A DNA stretch of 64,000 nt, from positions 248,001-312,000 of the forward strand of contig CAWGKE010000023.1 of assembly GCA_963823075.1 (NCBI GenBank). Reading direction: 5' to 3'. The position numbers were made by a program, and so were the translations under genes. A model generated the notes under the pieces. It searched no databases. It was given only the letters and a program-made list of their open reading frames with translations, and was not told the DNA's origin. This stretch comes from UBA4732 sp963823075 (GTDB lineage: Bacteria; Planctomycetota; Planctomycetia; Gemmatales; Gemmataceae). Shown here one piece after another: positions 17,061-26,361 of this stretch. The first letter of the stretch is position 1. Each line of letters begins with the position of its first letter.

Positions 17061-17801
17061 TCACTTCCCCTTCGTCGCGTCGGCATAGCGGTCGGCGACG
17101 CCCTTCCAGTTGACCACGTCCCACCACGCATCGACGTACTTGCTGCGGTCCTGGTGATATTTGAGATAGTAGGCGTGTTCCCACACGTCCACGCCGACGA
17201 GCGGTGTGGCGCCGCTGGTGATGAGCGGGTTGTCCTGGTTGGCGCTGCTGACCACTTCGAGCTTGCCTTCCTTGAGGACGAGCCAGGCCCAACCGCTGCC
17301 GAAGCGGCCGAGGGCCGACGCCTTCATCTTGTCCTTGAACTTGCCGAAGTCGCCGAACGCGGCGCCGATGGCCTTGTCCAGGTCGCCGGTCGGTTCGCCG
17401 CCGCCGCCCTTGTCCTTGGGCGCCATCCAGACCCAGAACCACGAATGGTTGAGGTGGCCGCCGCCGTTGTTGACGACCTTCGTCTTGATGTCCTTGGGCA
17501 GCTTGTCCACGTTCTTGAGAACGTCCACCACGTCCATCTTGAGGAAGTCGGGCTGGTCCTTGAGGGCGTCGTTGAGGTTTTTGACGTAGGCGGCGTGGTG
17601 CTTGTCGTGGTGGATGTGCATCGTTTCCGTGTCGATGGACGGTTCCAGCGCGGCGTAGTCGTAGGGCAGATCGGGCAGGGTGAAGCCGTCGGGGGCGGCC
17701 GCGGCCGACCCGCGGGCCGTGGCGTAGAACGGGGCTAGGGCCAGACCGGCGAGGCCGGCGCCGGCCGACCGCAGCATCTGGCGACGATTGAGGTGCGTCA
17801 T
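17061..17801 (-). CDS. Fe/Mn superoxide dismutase with Tat signal
   Basis: A 246-residue protein that converts superoxide to peroxide and oxygen. The start at 17801 has AAGGAG upstream. The N-terminus NRRQMLRSAGAGLAGLAL is a Tat-type signal, so the enzyme is probably exported after folding. Metal ligands are visible: His in MHIHHDKHHAAYV, His in GGGHLNHSWFW, Asp and His in DVWEHAYYLKYHQDR. The GGHLNHSWFW stretch and total length are typical. The metal (Fe or Mn) cannot be decided by eye. Its start faces away from the DUF1559 gene, and the region between holds a Fur-box-like palindrome. Confidence 0.93.
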   Translation of the reverse strand: MTHLNRRQMLRSAGAGLAGLALAPFYATARGSAAAAPDGFTLPDLPYDYAALEPSIDTETMHIHHDKHHAAYVKNLNDALKDQPDFLKMDVVDVLKNVDKLPKDIKTKVVNNGGGHLNHSWFWVWMAPKDKGGGGEPTGDLDKAIGAAFGDFGKFKDKMKASALGRFGSGWAWLVLKEGKLEVVSSANQDNPLITSGATPLVGVDVWEHAYYLKYHQDRSKYVDAWWDVVNWKGVADRYADATKGK

Positions 17802-17931
17802 GGCGTTCTCCTTGTCGGGACGGAGGCGCCCGCGGGTGAACTCCCCCGCCGCCGGCGCCGCCGCGCCACTCAGCACGATACCACCTGCGTCGCCGATGTC
17901 CATCAGGAACCGGGGAGATTCGCCACAAAGT

Positions 17932-17957
17932 CACAAAGGCCACAAAGAGGACCAACC
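17932..17957. repeat. CACAAAG tandem short repeat (half element)
   Basis: CCACAAAGTCACAAAGGCCA is built of 9-nt steps (CACAAAGNN). It resembles one arm of the 9-nt-period palindromes found elsewhere in the window, but no opposing arm is present here. Confidence 0.5.
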
Positions 17958-18000
17958 ATAAGCACGTCCCCGGAACCGGAGCGTTTTTTCCAAGGTCCCA

Positions 18001-18053
18001 TTGACGATCCCACGAACTCCCTTATACTGGTTCTTGTTGAGATTCAGTCTCAA
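18001..18053 (+). promoter_or_regulatory. Promoter with Fur-box-like palindrome upstream of the DUF1559 gene
   Basis: TTGACG (18001-18006), a 16-nt spacer and TATACT (18023-18028) make a good vegetative promoter. Immediately downstream is TTGAGATTCAGTCTCAA (18037-18053), a palindrome with 6-bp arms at the expected transcription start, placed like a repressor operator. TTGAGA-N5-TCTCAA resembles Fur-family boxes. Whether it also affects sod, 236 bp away on the other strand, is open. Confidence 0.5.
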
Positions 18054-18159
18054 TAATTTTGGGCTGAGTCCAGCGCTCCTGCCTTCGCGGCGGCGGTCCC
18101 TTTCGGTCGCCGCCAACGCCCCTCCGTGATATCCCTTTCATCGAAAGGACTGGTTCGCC

Positions 18160-19113
18160 ATGCGCGCACACTCCGCGCGAACCGCGTTCACGCTGATCGA
18201 GCTGCTGGTGGTGATCGCCATCATCGGCATCTTGATTGGCCTGCTGCTGCCAGCGGTGCAGAAGGTGCGTGAGGCCGCCGCCCGCATCAAATGCGCGAAC
18301 AACCTCCATCAAATCGGCCTGGCGCTGCACGGCTGTCACGACGCCGAGAACGGCCTGCCGCCCGGCTACGCGGCGTCGGCTCCCTACTTCGACGGCGCCA
18401 CCGACACGGCGCCGGGCTGGGGCTGGGCGGCATACGTTCTGCCCTATGCGGAACAGGGCAACCTCTACCAATCGATCCACTTCGGCCAGCCGGTCGAGAG
18501 CGCCGCCAACGCCGCCGCCGTGCAGACGATGCTGCCGCTGTTCTTGTGCCCGTCCGACCCGACGCCGACGAGCGCCTTCGCCGTGACCGACCCCTTCGGC
18601 CAGCCAATCGCCCGTCTGGCGCCGTCCAGCTATGCCGCCTGCGTCGGCGGCGACGAGTCGGGCGTGGACGCCCCGAGCGGCCTGGGCGTCTTCTACCGCA
18701 ACAGCCGAACGCGCTTCACGGACATAACGGATGGCCTGAGCGAGACGATCCTGGTCGGCGACAAGGCATGGTCGAACGCCGAGGGCGTGTGGGCCGGGGC
18801 GCCGTCGGGGGCGGTGCTGCGGCGCGGCCTGCGCAACCCCAACCCCGGCAGCGGGGCGGCGTTCTACCCCGCCCCGGCCCTGGTGCTGTCGCACAGCCAC
18901 CTCAACAACGCGACGACCGACACCGACGGCGGCCTGGACGATTTTTCCAGCAACCACGTCGGCGGCTCGAACTTCCTCTTCGCCGATGGCTCGGTTCACT
19001 TCATCCGCAGCATTCCGGGCGATACGCCGACCGGCTATACGCCGGACAGCATCGCCTTCCAGGCGCTGGGGACACGGGCCAACGGCGAAGTGATTGCGGG
19101 ATTGGATTATTAA
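18160..19113 (+). CDS. DUF1559 pseudopilin-like protein
   Basis: A 317-residue protein with the type IV pilin-like N-terminus RTAFTLIELLVVIAIIGILI, a prepilin peptidase cleavage region and hydrophobic helix. It continues into the DUF1559 body (LLPAVQKVREAAARIKCANN). The C-terminal HVGGSNFLFADGSVHFIRSI is the characteristic H-x9-DG sequence of this planctomycete and verrucomicrobial family. These proteins exist in tens to hundreds of copies per genome and are thought to be envelope-associated; the role is not known. The start at 18160 has AAAGGA upstream. The promoter carries a Fur-like palindrome. Confidence 0.95.
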   Translation: MRAHSARTAFTLIELLVVIAIIGILIGLLLPAVQKVREAAARIKCANNLHQIGLALHGCHDAENGLPPGYAASAPYFDGATDTAPGWGWAAYVLPYAEQGNLYQSIHFGQPVESAANAAAVQTMLPLFLCPSDPTPTSAFAVTDPFGQPIARLAPSSYAACVGGDESGVDAPSGLGVFYRNSRTRFTDITDGLSETILVGDKAWSNAEGVWAGAPSGAVLRRGLRNPNPGSGAAFYPAPALVLSHSHLNNATTDTDGGLDDFSSNHVGGSNFLFADGSVHFIRSIPGDTPTGYTPDSIAFQALGTRANGEVIAGLDY

Positions 19114-19129
19114 GGGGCCGTCCCGAGAG

Positions 19130-19188
19130 GGGGCGAGGAAACCTCGCCCCTACAAAGACGGCGCGGTAGGGGCGAGGTTTCCTCGCCC
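19130..19188. repeat. GTAGGGGCGAGG-family palindrome, intergenic copy
   Basis: GGGGCGAGGAAACCTCGCCCC (19130-19150) and a second copy at 19166-19188 face each other as a larger inverted repeat between the DUF1559 and HEAT genes. It belongs to the same family as the elements at 39468, 45694 and 61102 that sit within genes. Confidence 0.8.
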
Positions 19189-19201
19189 TTGGGGAGAACC
19201 C

Positions 19202-19582
19202 ATGCGACGCATCGGAGCGATTTTGTCGGTATTGGCGTTGGCGTCGGGCTGCGGCCCAGCGGCGCCGACGCTGGCCGGCGGCAAGCCGGTGAGCCACTGG
19301 CTGCAGGCGCTGCACGCCGCCGACGCCAACGAGCGGCGCGAGGCGGCGGAGAAGCTCGGCAACGTCGGCCCGGCCGACCCAGCGGCGTGCCCGGCGTTGG
19401 CCGAGGCGCTGCGCGACCCCGACGCGCGGGTGCGCGGCGCGGCGATCCTGGGTTTGGTGCGCTGCGGCCCGTCGGCGAAGGCGGCCGTGCCGGCGCTGCA
19501 GGACCTCCGCGACCACGACCCCGACGCCGGCGTCCGCAACTACGCCGGCCGGGCGCTGGAGAAGATTCAGGCGGGGGGATAA
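19202..19582 (+). CDS. HEAT-repeat lipoprotein
   Basis: A 126-residue protein. The lipobox-type signal LSVLALASGC puts the acylated Cys at about residue 17, so it is probably a lipoprotein. The rest comprises two or three HEAT/PBS-lyase-like helical repeats (ERREAAEKLGNVGP, DARVRGAAILGLVRCGP, DAGVRNYAGRALEKIQ). These usually mediate protein binding. The ATG at 19202 gives a full signal peptide. It lies 88 bp after the DUF1559 gene, separated by a palindrome. Confidence 0.8.
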   Translation: MRRIGAILSVLALASGCGPAAPTLAGGKPVSHWLQALHAADANERREAAEKLGNVGPADPAACPALAEALRDPDARVRGAAILGLVRCGPSAKAAVPALQDLRDHDPDAGVRNYAGRALEKIQAGG

Positions 19583-19598
19583 ATCGCATAGGTCGGCG

Positions 19599-19628
19599 CT
19601 GGACGCGGGCTTCGGCCGGTGGCATAAT
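19599..19628 (+). promoter_or_regulatory. Kinase-gene promoter, copy 1
   Basis: GGCGCTGGACGC followed by CATAAT, with exactly 18 nt between CTGGAC (19599-19604) and CATAAT (19623-19628). The same arrangement with the same spacing occurs at 24199-24228 ahead of the second kinase gene. The two genes are otherwise diverged, which supports a functional promoter. Confidence 0.5.
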
Positions 19629-19667
19629 CGGCCGGTCGCCGTCTTTCCTCATCGCCGAGGTGTCGCC

Positions 19668-21401
19668 ATGTCCACGCCGCCCGCCGAGCCTCACGCCAAC
19701 TCCCCGGAACAGGCCCCCGCGCCGACCCCGCCGGCCGACCCGGCCGCGACGCGCTACTCCACCGACCCCGACGGTACGCGCTACTCCGACGACCCCCTCG
19801 CCACGCGCTACACCGGCGCGACGGCGGGGCCGGCGTCGGACGGATTCGCCGTTCCCGGCTACGAAATCCTGGGGGAGTTGGGCCGCGGCGGCATGGGCGT
19901 CGTCTACCGCGGCCACGATCCCGAAATCGACCGCGACCTCGCCGTCAAGGTGCTCCGCGACGACTCCGGCGGCGAGGACGCCGTGTGCCGCTTCCTGGGC
20001 GAGGGACGGATCGGCGGTCAGTTGCAGCACCCCGGCGTCGTGCCCGTCTACGCGATGGGCCGACTGCCGGACCGCCGTCCCTACTTCACGATGAAGCTGA
20101 TCGAGGGGAACACCCTGGCCGCGCTCCTCCAGCAGCGCACCGACCCTTCCTCCGACCTGCCGCGCTTCCTCCAGGTGTTCGGGCAGGTCTGCCAGACGAT
20201 GGCCTACGCCCATTCGCGCGGCGTGATCCACCGCGACCTCAAACCGTCGAACGTGATCGTCGGGTCGTTCGGCGAGGTCCAGGTCCTGGACTGGGGGCTG
20301 GCCAAGGCGCTCGGTGCCTCCGGCGAAAAGGCGAGGGCGGCCCGACCCGGCGGCACCGCCGCGCCGGCCGATGCGTCCGAAGCGGGCGCGGTGCTGGGGA
20401 CGCCGGCGTACATGGCGCCGGAGCAGGCCCGCGGCGAGACCGACCGGCTCGACGCCCGTTGCGACGTGTTCGGTCTAGGGGCGGTCCTCTGCGCGATCCT
20501 GACCGGTGCCCCGCCTTATCGGGACCGACAGCAGGGGGTGTTGGTTCAGGCGACGCGGGCGGACCTGGCGGACGCCTTCGACCGGCTGGACGGCTGCGGA
20601 GCGGAAGCGGAGCTGGTGCGCCTGGCGAAGGCGTGCCTGGCGCCGGCGCCGTCGGATCGGCCGGCCGACGCCGGGGCCGTGGCGGACGCAGTCACGGCCT
20701 ACCTGGCAGGGGTGCAAGACCGGCTCCGTCAGGCGGAGCTTGCTAGAGCGGCGGCGCAGGCCAAGGCGGCCGAGGAGCGGAAGCGCCGGCGGCTGACCCT
20801 GGCGCTGGCAGCGACCGTGCTACTGGCGGTGACGGGGGCCGGGGCGGGGGTGCTGTGGTTTCAGCAGGATCGGGCCGCGCGGGCGGCGGCCGACGCCGGC
20901 CTGGCCGCCGAACGCGCGCGGAAGGCGGCGGCCACGGAGCGCGACGTGACGGCGGCGCTGGAAGAGGCGGCGGCGTTAGGCCGGCAGGCGTCGGGCCTGC
21001 ACGACGACCCTACGAAGTGGGAGGCGGCGCTGGCGGAAGCGCGGTCGGCGGTGAGGCGGGCGGACGGCGTGCTCAACAGCGGCGTGGACGACGCGGGTGC
21101 CTTGCGGCCGAGGGTGGATGCCGCGCGGACGGAACTGGAGGCGGCGGACAAAGACCGGCGCATGGTCGCCCGGCTGGAAGAGGCCCGCTTCCAGCAAGCG
21201 GCCGCCGGCAATGGAGGGCGCTTCGACTACGCGGGGATGGCCGCGCTGTATGCGGCGGCGTTCCGGGAGGACGGGCTGGACCTCTCTTCCCCGGAGGCGG
21301 CGGCCGCGGAGCGGATCAATGGCCGGGCCATTCGGGACGACCTGCTCGCGGCGCTGGCGAACTGGTCCAACGGCACCCCGAACGAGGACGAAAAGCAAAG
21401 G
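19668..21401 (+). pseudogene. Ser/Thr protein kinase, 5' part, interrupted by IS66-family element
   Basis: Kinase of the PknB type. After a proline-rich start, the catalytic domain runs from about residue 65: GYEILGELGRGGMGVVYRGH (P-loop), DLAVKVLRD (ATP-binding Lys), HRDLKPSNVIV (catalytic loop, about residue 187) and VLDWGLAKA (DFG replaced by DWG). APEQAR and the end of the domain follow, then a membrane segment near residue 375-398 and coiled coils. At 21401 the IS begins. Deleting the IS and one 8-bp duplicate joins DEKQR to LRRVLEAADPD at 22876 and restores a 1,012-codon gene ending at 24180. The truncated protein here keeps the kinase domain and membrane anchor and may still be active; it would run on into the IS to 21479. 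Confidence 0.9.
21394..21401. repeat. IS target-site duplication, left copy
   Basis: AGCAAAGG, repeated exactly at 22868-22875. Eight bases is the usual duplication length for IS66-family elements. Confidence 0.95.
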
Positions 21402-22867
21402 GTAATCGTTCAACGCTACGAGAGCAGTGAGGGGCAGGGTTGGCCGGTGCGATGGGCGAGGACAGCCTCATGCAGGTAATCCAGGACATTCTTCGCCTGC
21501 AACCGCCGGGTTTGCACCACGGTCAGAATCCGCTCGACGAAGCGACAGCCGTTCCCACTCCAGCAGCCGAAACTCCGCCTGCGCCACAGCACCGCCCGAC
21601 GCAGCAGTCGTTCCACGTGGTTGTTCGTCGGCTCCACTCCCTCCGTCGTCACGAACGTCCACAGCGCAGGCTCCAACGCCAGCACGTTCTCGCAGAACCG
21701 CACCACCGTTGGGTCGGCGCCGAGGATCGCGCCTTCCAGCAGCACCCGGTTCATCCGTCGCATCACCGGGGCCAGCCGCGCTTCCAGTTGTGCCCGCGTG
21801 ACCTGTCCGTCCCGGAACCCGTGCCACGCGGCGAAGACCTTCCTGACCAGTCGCCGCCCCTCCCGTCCGACCCACTCTTCGGGGCCGCCCCGGTCGATGA
21901 TCTTCTGGAAATCCCGTTTCAGGTGCGCCCAGCAGATCTGCCGCCGCTGGGGCGGCACCCGGTTGTACGGGCCCCAGCGGTCGCTGCACAGGATCCCCAG
22001 GATCTCCAGGCCCAGGATCGCCGTCAGGCCCGCCGCGCTTCGGCGGGCGTGGATCACGAAGGCCACCACCCGGGTGGTGGCCGCCGCCCACAGCCAGCAC
22101 AACGCCCCCGCGAGTTTCCAACTGGTCTCGTCGGCGTTCTTGACCGCCGCCTGGCGCACCGCCGCCACCGCCTCCTGGTGGGCCGTCTCCAGGGCGGCGC
22201 CGACTTCTTGCTCGAGGTTGCAGACCGTGCCCAAGGCGATCGGGGCGTCGAAGACCGCGTCGGCGATCTCCTCGACGCCGCGCTTGCTCAGGCCGTGACA
22301 GCCGGAGAAGTAGGACAGCGTGCCGGTCAGCCGCGGCCCGACACTGTGGGCGCGAACCGCCGCCGGGATGACCGCATGCGTCCGGTGGCCGCAGCAGGGG
22401 CAGGTGCGGGCGTGGCCCTGGTACTCGGTGACCTCGGCTATGACCGGGGGCAGTTCGATGGTTTGGAAGCGGGTGGGCTCGGGATCGCCCGGCGAGGGCT
22501 GGGCGGGCAGGGCCGCGGCACAGCGCTCACACCGCTTGGGGACCAAGTGCTTGAAATGGTTGACCCGCTCGGCGGGAAGCAACCGCCGCAGCTGCGGGGG
22601 ATGGCCCAGTTGTCCGCCGGCTGGACGTTTGGACTTCTTTTTCTGGACCGGCTTGGGTGCGCCGGGGGGATTGGCGGACGGCGGCAGCGAGGAGTTGGAA
22701 CTGTTGGTGCCGAGTCGGGCTTCCAACTCGGCGACGCGGCGTTCCAACTCGGCGATGCGCCTATCGCGTTCGCAGCATCCCGGGCACACGGAAGCGTCCA
22801 TGCCACGATTTTAGCAGTCGGCTCTCGGCGCAGCTGCGCTGCTTTGCGAATTCCGCTGGACGGTTAC
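21402..22867. mobile_element. IS66-family insertion sequence (1,466 bp)
   Basis: The ends are imperfect inverted repeats beginning GTAATCGTTCAACG at the left and GTAACCGTCCAGCG at the right (read inward); both start GTAA, as is usual for IS66 elements. The 8-bp duplication AGCAAAGG flanks it. It contains one transposase gene on the minus strand and no tnpA/tnpB genes, like the single-gene ISBst12 type. The insertion looks recent: the duplication is perfect and the host gene is otherwise in frame. Confidence 0.95.
21416..22801 (-). CDS. IS66-family transposase (TnpC type)
   Basis: A 461-residue protein. The N-terminal zinc-binding and coiled-coil region has CPGCCERDRRIAELERRVAE and NSSLPPSANPPG, then the CPCCGHRTHAVIP cysteine motif. 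The catalytic DDE region has ADETSWKLAG (first Asp), LCSDRWGPYNRVP (second Asp) and EPTNNHVERLLRRAVLWRRRS (Glu region). Length and motifs fit an intact enzyme. It occupies almost the whole element; its stop is 14 bp inside the left end. Confidence 0.95.
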   Translation of the reverse strand: MDASVCPGCCERDRRIAELERRVAELEARLGTNSSNSSLPPSANPPGAPKPVQKKKSKRPAGGQLGHPPQLRRLLPAERVNHFKHLVPKRCERCAAALPAQPSPGDPEPTRFQTIELPPVIAEVTEYQGHARTCPCCGHRTHAVIPAAVRAHSVGPRLTGTLSYFSGCHGLSKRGVEEIADAVFDAPIALGTVCNLEQEVGAALETAHQEAVAAVRQAAVKNADETSWKLAGALCWLWAAATTRVVAFVIHARRSAAGLTAILGLEILGILCSDRWGPYNRVPPQRRQICWAHLKRDFQKIIDRGGPEEWVGREGRRLVRKVFAAWHGFRDGQVTRAQLEARLAPVMRRMNRVLLEGAILGADPTVVRFCENVLALEPALWTFVTTEGVEPTNNHVERLLRRAVLWRRRSFGCWSGNGCRFVERILTVVQTRRLQAKNVLDYLHEAVLAHRTGQPCPSLLS

Positions 22868-22875
22868 AGCAAAGG
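22868..22875. repeat. IS target-site duplication, right copy
   Basis: AGCAAAGG, identical to 21394-21401. Confidence 0.95.
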
Positions 22876-24180
22876 CTTCGCCGTGTTCTGGAGGCGGCGG
22901 ACCCCGACCCGGGCTCGCTGCGGAATCGCTGGGACGCGGCGCTGGTGCGAGGGGATTGGGACACGCTTCAGGTGCTGGCCGTCAACCCCGAAGCGATGGA
23001 CCAGCCGACGGCACGGCTGGTGGTCATGGCACATAGTTTATGCGACGCGGGCGATCCCACGGGCGCGGTGAGGCTTCTGACGGGAGCGAATGAAAGGCAT
23101 CCCGGCGATTTCTGGATCCATTTCGAGCTGGCCTACGCGCACTCGCAAACCAAGCCCGCCGCTGTAGACGAGAGGATTCGCTACTGCACTAGCGCGCTCG
23201 CATTGCGTCCCGCCAGTCCTGTTGCCCACAACAACCTCGGCGTCGCCCTCGCGGCCAAGGGCCGGTGGGACGAGGCCGCGGCGGAGTGCCGCAAGGCCCT
23301 CGAAATCCGGCCGGACTTCGCCGAAGCCCACAACAACCTCGGCAACGCCCTCGCGGCCAAGGGCCGGTGGGACGAGGCGGTGGCGGAGCGCCGAAAGGCC
23401 CTGCAAATCCGTCCGGACTTCGCCGTAGCTCACTACAACCTCGGCAATGCCCTCTACGACAAGGACCGGTGGGACGAGGCGGTGGCGGAGTACCGCAAGG
23501 CCCTGCAAATCCGGCCGGACTTCGCCGAAGCCCACATCGGTCTCGCCAACGCCCTCGTGGGCAAAAGCCAGTTTAGCGATGCTTTCGCGGAGTACCGCCA
23601 GGCCCTGCGAATCCGGCCCGACCTCGCCCTACCCCAGCGCAACCTCGGTATTGTTCTCACCTTGGCCGAGCGCGACCTCCTTTTGCCGATCATCCTCCGC
23701 GGCGAGGCGGGGCCCGCCGACGCCGCCCAGCAGGCCGCCTTCGCGGACTTCTGCCAGCGGTACAAGCGTCTTTATGCGGCCGCGTCGCGCTTATATGCGG
23801 GCGCCTTCGCCGCCGAGCCGCCCCTCGCCGAGAACCTGTCGTCCGGCACCCGCTACAATGCCGCGCGCGCCGCCGCCCTGACCGGCTGCGGTCAAGGGGA
23901 AGACGCCGCCACGACCGACGCGAAGGAGCGCGGCCGCTGGCGCAAGCAGGCGCTGGATTGGCTGCGGGCTGATCTAGTGCTACAGACTCGCCAAATGAGC
24001 AGCTTCTTTGCCGCGACGAGAAAGAATGCGGCGGATGCGCTCCAACACTGGAAGGAGGACCCCGACCTGTCCGGCGTGCGCGACGCCGACGCCCTGGCCA
24101 AGCTGCCACCGGAGGAGCGTGGCGCCTGGCGCCGGCTCTGGGCCGACGTGGACGCCGCGCTGAAGAAGGCGACGAAATGA
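22876..24180 (+). pseudogene. Ser/Thr kinase, severed TPR-containing 3' part
   Basis: It continues the kinase gene of 19668-21401 in frame once the IS is removed (LRRVLEAADPDPGSLRNRWD). Four tetratricopeptide repeats of the form NNLGxALAAKGRWDEAVAE, RRKALQIRPDFA are clear at about 23222-23620. A planctomycete-typical tail follows (SSGTRYNAARAAALTGCGQG, then LDWLRADL). TPRs probably recruit substrates or partners. Cut off from start codon and promoter, this half is unlikely to be expressed unless a promoter lies in the IS end. Confidence 0.85.
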
Positions 24181-24198
24181 CCGGCCGGCGTTCCGGCG

Positions 24199-24228
24199 CT
24201 GGACGCCGGGCGTGTCGGGTGGGATAAT
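24199..24228 (+). promoter_or_regulatory. Kinase-gene promoter, copy 2
   Basis: GGCGCTGGACGC, an 18-nt spacer and GATAAT (24223-24228), matching the promoter-like element at 19599-19628. It lies 38 bp ahead of the kinase ATG at 24267. Confidence 0.5.
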
Positions 24229-24266
24229 GCCCTTTATGTCAGGATCTCTCCTTGTTGAGGCGCCTT

Positions 24267-26253
24267 ATGTCCACGCCCCCCTCGAAGCCTTCCCTGAACA
24301 CCACTGAATCGCACGCGCCGGCCAGCGATGCGACGTCTCCCCCGGCGCTGGGCGGAACGGTGCCGCAGGCCGGCCCGTCGCGGGCGGCGCTGGATTCCGG
24401 GGCGGCGGTGCTGGTCCCCGGCTACGAGGTGCTGGGCGAGCTGGGCCGCGGCGGCATGGGCGTCGTCTACCTGGCGAAGAACGTGCTGATGGACCGGCGC
24501 GAAGTCCTCAAGGTGGTCAACAAGGCGCTGCTCGATAGGCCCGGCGTGATGGAGCGCTTCCTCCGCGAGATCCGCGCGGCGGCGATGCTCAACCATACCA
24601 ACGTAGTCAAGGCGTACAGCGCGGTGCAGGTCGGCGAGTCAGTCATTTTTGCGATGGAATATGTCGATGGAGAGGACCTGGCCAAGCTGGTGCAGCGGCA
24701 GGGGCCGCTGCCCATACCGCACGCCTGCCATTACGTCTCCCAGGCGGCGCTGGGCTTGCAGCACGCCCACGAACACAAGATGGTCCACCGCGACGTCAAG
24801 CCGCACAACCTCATCCTGTCCCGGCAGCCAAAGAAGCACATCGTCAAGGTCCTCGATTTCGGCCTGGCCAAGGCGAAGCGGGAGGGAGAGGCGGTCATGG
24901 ACCTGACCGGCGCAGGGGCCATGATGGGCACGCCGGCCTTCATGGCGCCGGAGCAGGCGCGGATGCGGCCAGCGCCGACATCCGGGCCGACATCTACAGC
25001 CTCGGCTGCACGCTGTATTTCCTGCTGACGGGCGCCCCGCCGTTCACGGGGCGGAGCCTTTTCGAGATCCTGAAAGCGCACGAATCGACCGAGGCGACGC
25101 TGCTGAGTCAGGTGCGTGCGGAGGCGCCGGCGGAGTTGGCGGTGATCGTGGCGAAGATGATGGCCAAGGATCCGGCGCGGCGCTACCAGAAGCCGATCGA
25201 GGCGGCGCAGTGCTGGCGCCGTTCATCAAGCCGGGGTCGTCCGCGAAGGGCGGGAAGGCCGAGGCGCCGAGCGCCCCAACGGCGGCGGACCAGGCGCCAG
25301 CCCTGAAGGGGAGCGGGCCGGTCCCCGCCGTCCCGCTGCCGCCCTTGCTGGACAGCGCCCCAGGACGAGCGGCGGCAAAAGGGGGCAGCGGCCCGTATCC
25401 GGCGGCTTCGCCGACCAAGCAGGCGCCCTTGATCGATCACGCGTGGACCGAGGTGGACGGCGTGTACCGCGCGACGCCTGCACCGGTCAAGCGCGCCACG
25501 GGGAAAGAGATCGCATGGGCGGAGGTGGACGGCGTGTTGTACGGGGCGCCTTCCTCGGCCAAAGGCGCGGCGAGGAACTCGGGCGCCCGCCCGGTCGTGC
25601 CGGCGCAGAAAAAGGCGAGCGGCAAAACCTCCGGCCCGGCACCCAAGAAGCCGTCGAAGAAGTGGTGGACATTCACGATCTGCATGGGCGTGGTGCTGCT
25701 GTTGGCGGCCGGGGAGGTTTGGCTGTGGACCAACGGCGCGTCCCTTTGGAAGGCCCCGCACGCCGCTCCTGTCGCTGAGCCGTCCTCCCCGAAGTCCGCA
25801 ACGCCCAATAAGACCGTCGAATCCAAGCCGGACGACCCCGTGACCCATTTCAACCTCGGGTGCGATCTGGCCGACAAGGAGCGCTGGGAGGATGCGGCCG
25901 CCGAGTACCGCCGGGCCATCCAGCTCAAGCCGGACTACGCCGACGCCCACAACAACCTCGGCATCGCGCTCCGCCATCTGGGCCAACCGGACAAGGCGAT
26001 CGCCGAGTACCGCCGGACCATCGAACTCAAGCCGGACGACCCCGAGCCTCACTACAATCTCGGGTGGATACTGGACGACATGAGCCGCTGGGATGAGGCG
26101 ATCGCCGAGTACCGCCGGGCCATCGCGCTCAAGCCGGACGACGCAAACGCCCACAACAACCTCGGCATTTCGCTCCGTCACAAGGGCCTATTCGCGGAAG
26201 CGACAGCGGAATTCAACAAGGCCGCCGATCTGAAGAAGGCTCAAGAGAAGTAA
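24267..26253 (+). CDS. Ser/Thr protein kinase with C-terminal TPRs (two one-base frameshifts)
   Basis: The ATG at 24267 has GAGG upstream and the same MSTPP start as the kinase at 19668. Kinase motifs are GYEVLGELGRGGMGVVYLAK, HRDVKPHNLIL (about residue 174), VLDFGLAKAK and APEQAR. The frame breaks near 24960, and the next stretch reads DAASADIRADIYSLGCTLYF and MAKDPARRYQKPIEAAQ. A second break near 25210 leads to LAPFIKPGSSAKGGKAEAPS, a basic linker, a membrane segment (about 25674-25725) and three TPRs (NNLGIALRHLGQPDKAIAEY). Each break is repaired by adding one base, so assembly error is likely; true inactivation is possible. It has the same architecture as the upstream interrupted kinase, so the pair are paralogues. 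Confidence 0.8.
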
Positions 26254-26276
26254 AGGCGCCCACCAGGATAGCTTCA

Positions 26277-26342
26277 GAGCCGCGACCGTGAGGGAGCGGT
26301 TTGCGTCCACGAGCCGCGCCCGCTCCCTTACGGTCGCGGCTC
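26277..26342. repeat. GAGCCGCGACCGT-family palindrome
   Basis: The 23-bp arms at 26277-26299 and 26320-26342 differ by one base. The same arm recurs at 35341, 48524 and 62861, and as a single arm at 37432. Here it lies between convergent kinase and rnr genes. Confidence 0.85.
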
Positions 26343-26361
26343 GGACAGCCCCATGAAGATT

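Noticed and set aside
24252..24266. TTG start for the second kinase
   Set aside because: The ATG at 24267 has a better Shine-Dalgarno distance and gives the same MSTPP start as the paralogue.
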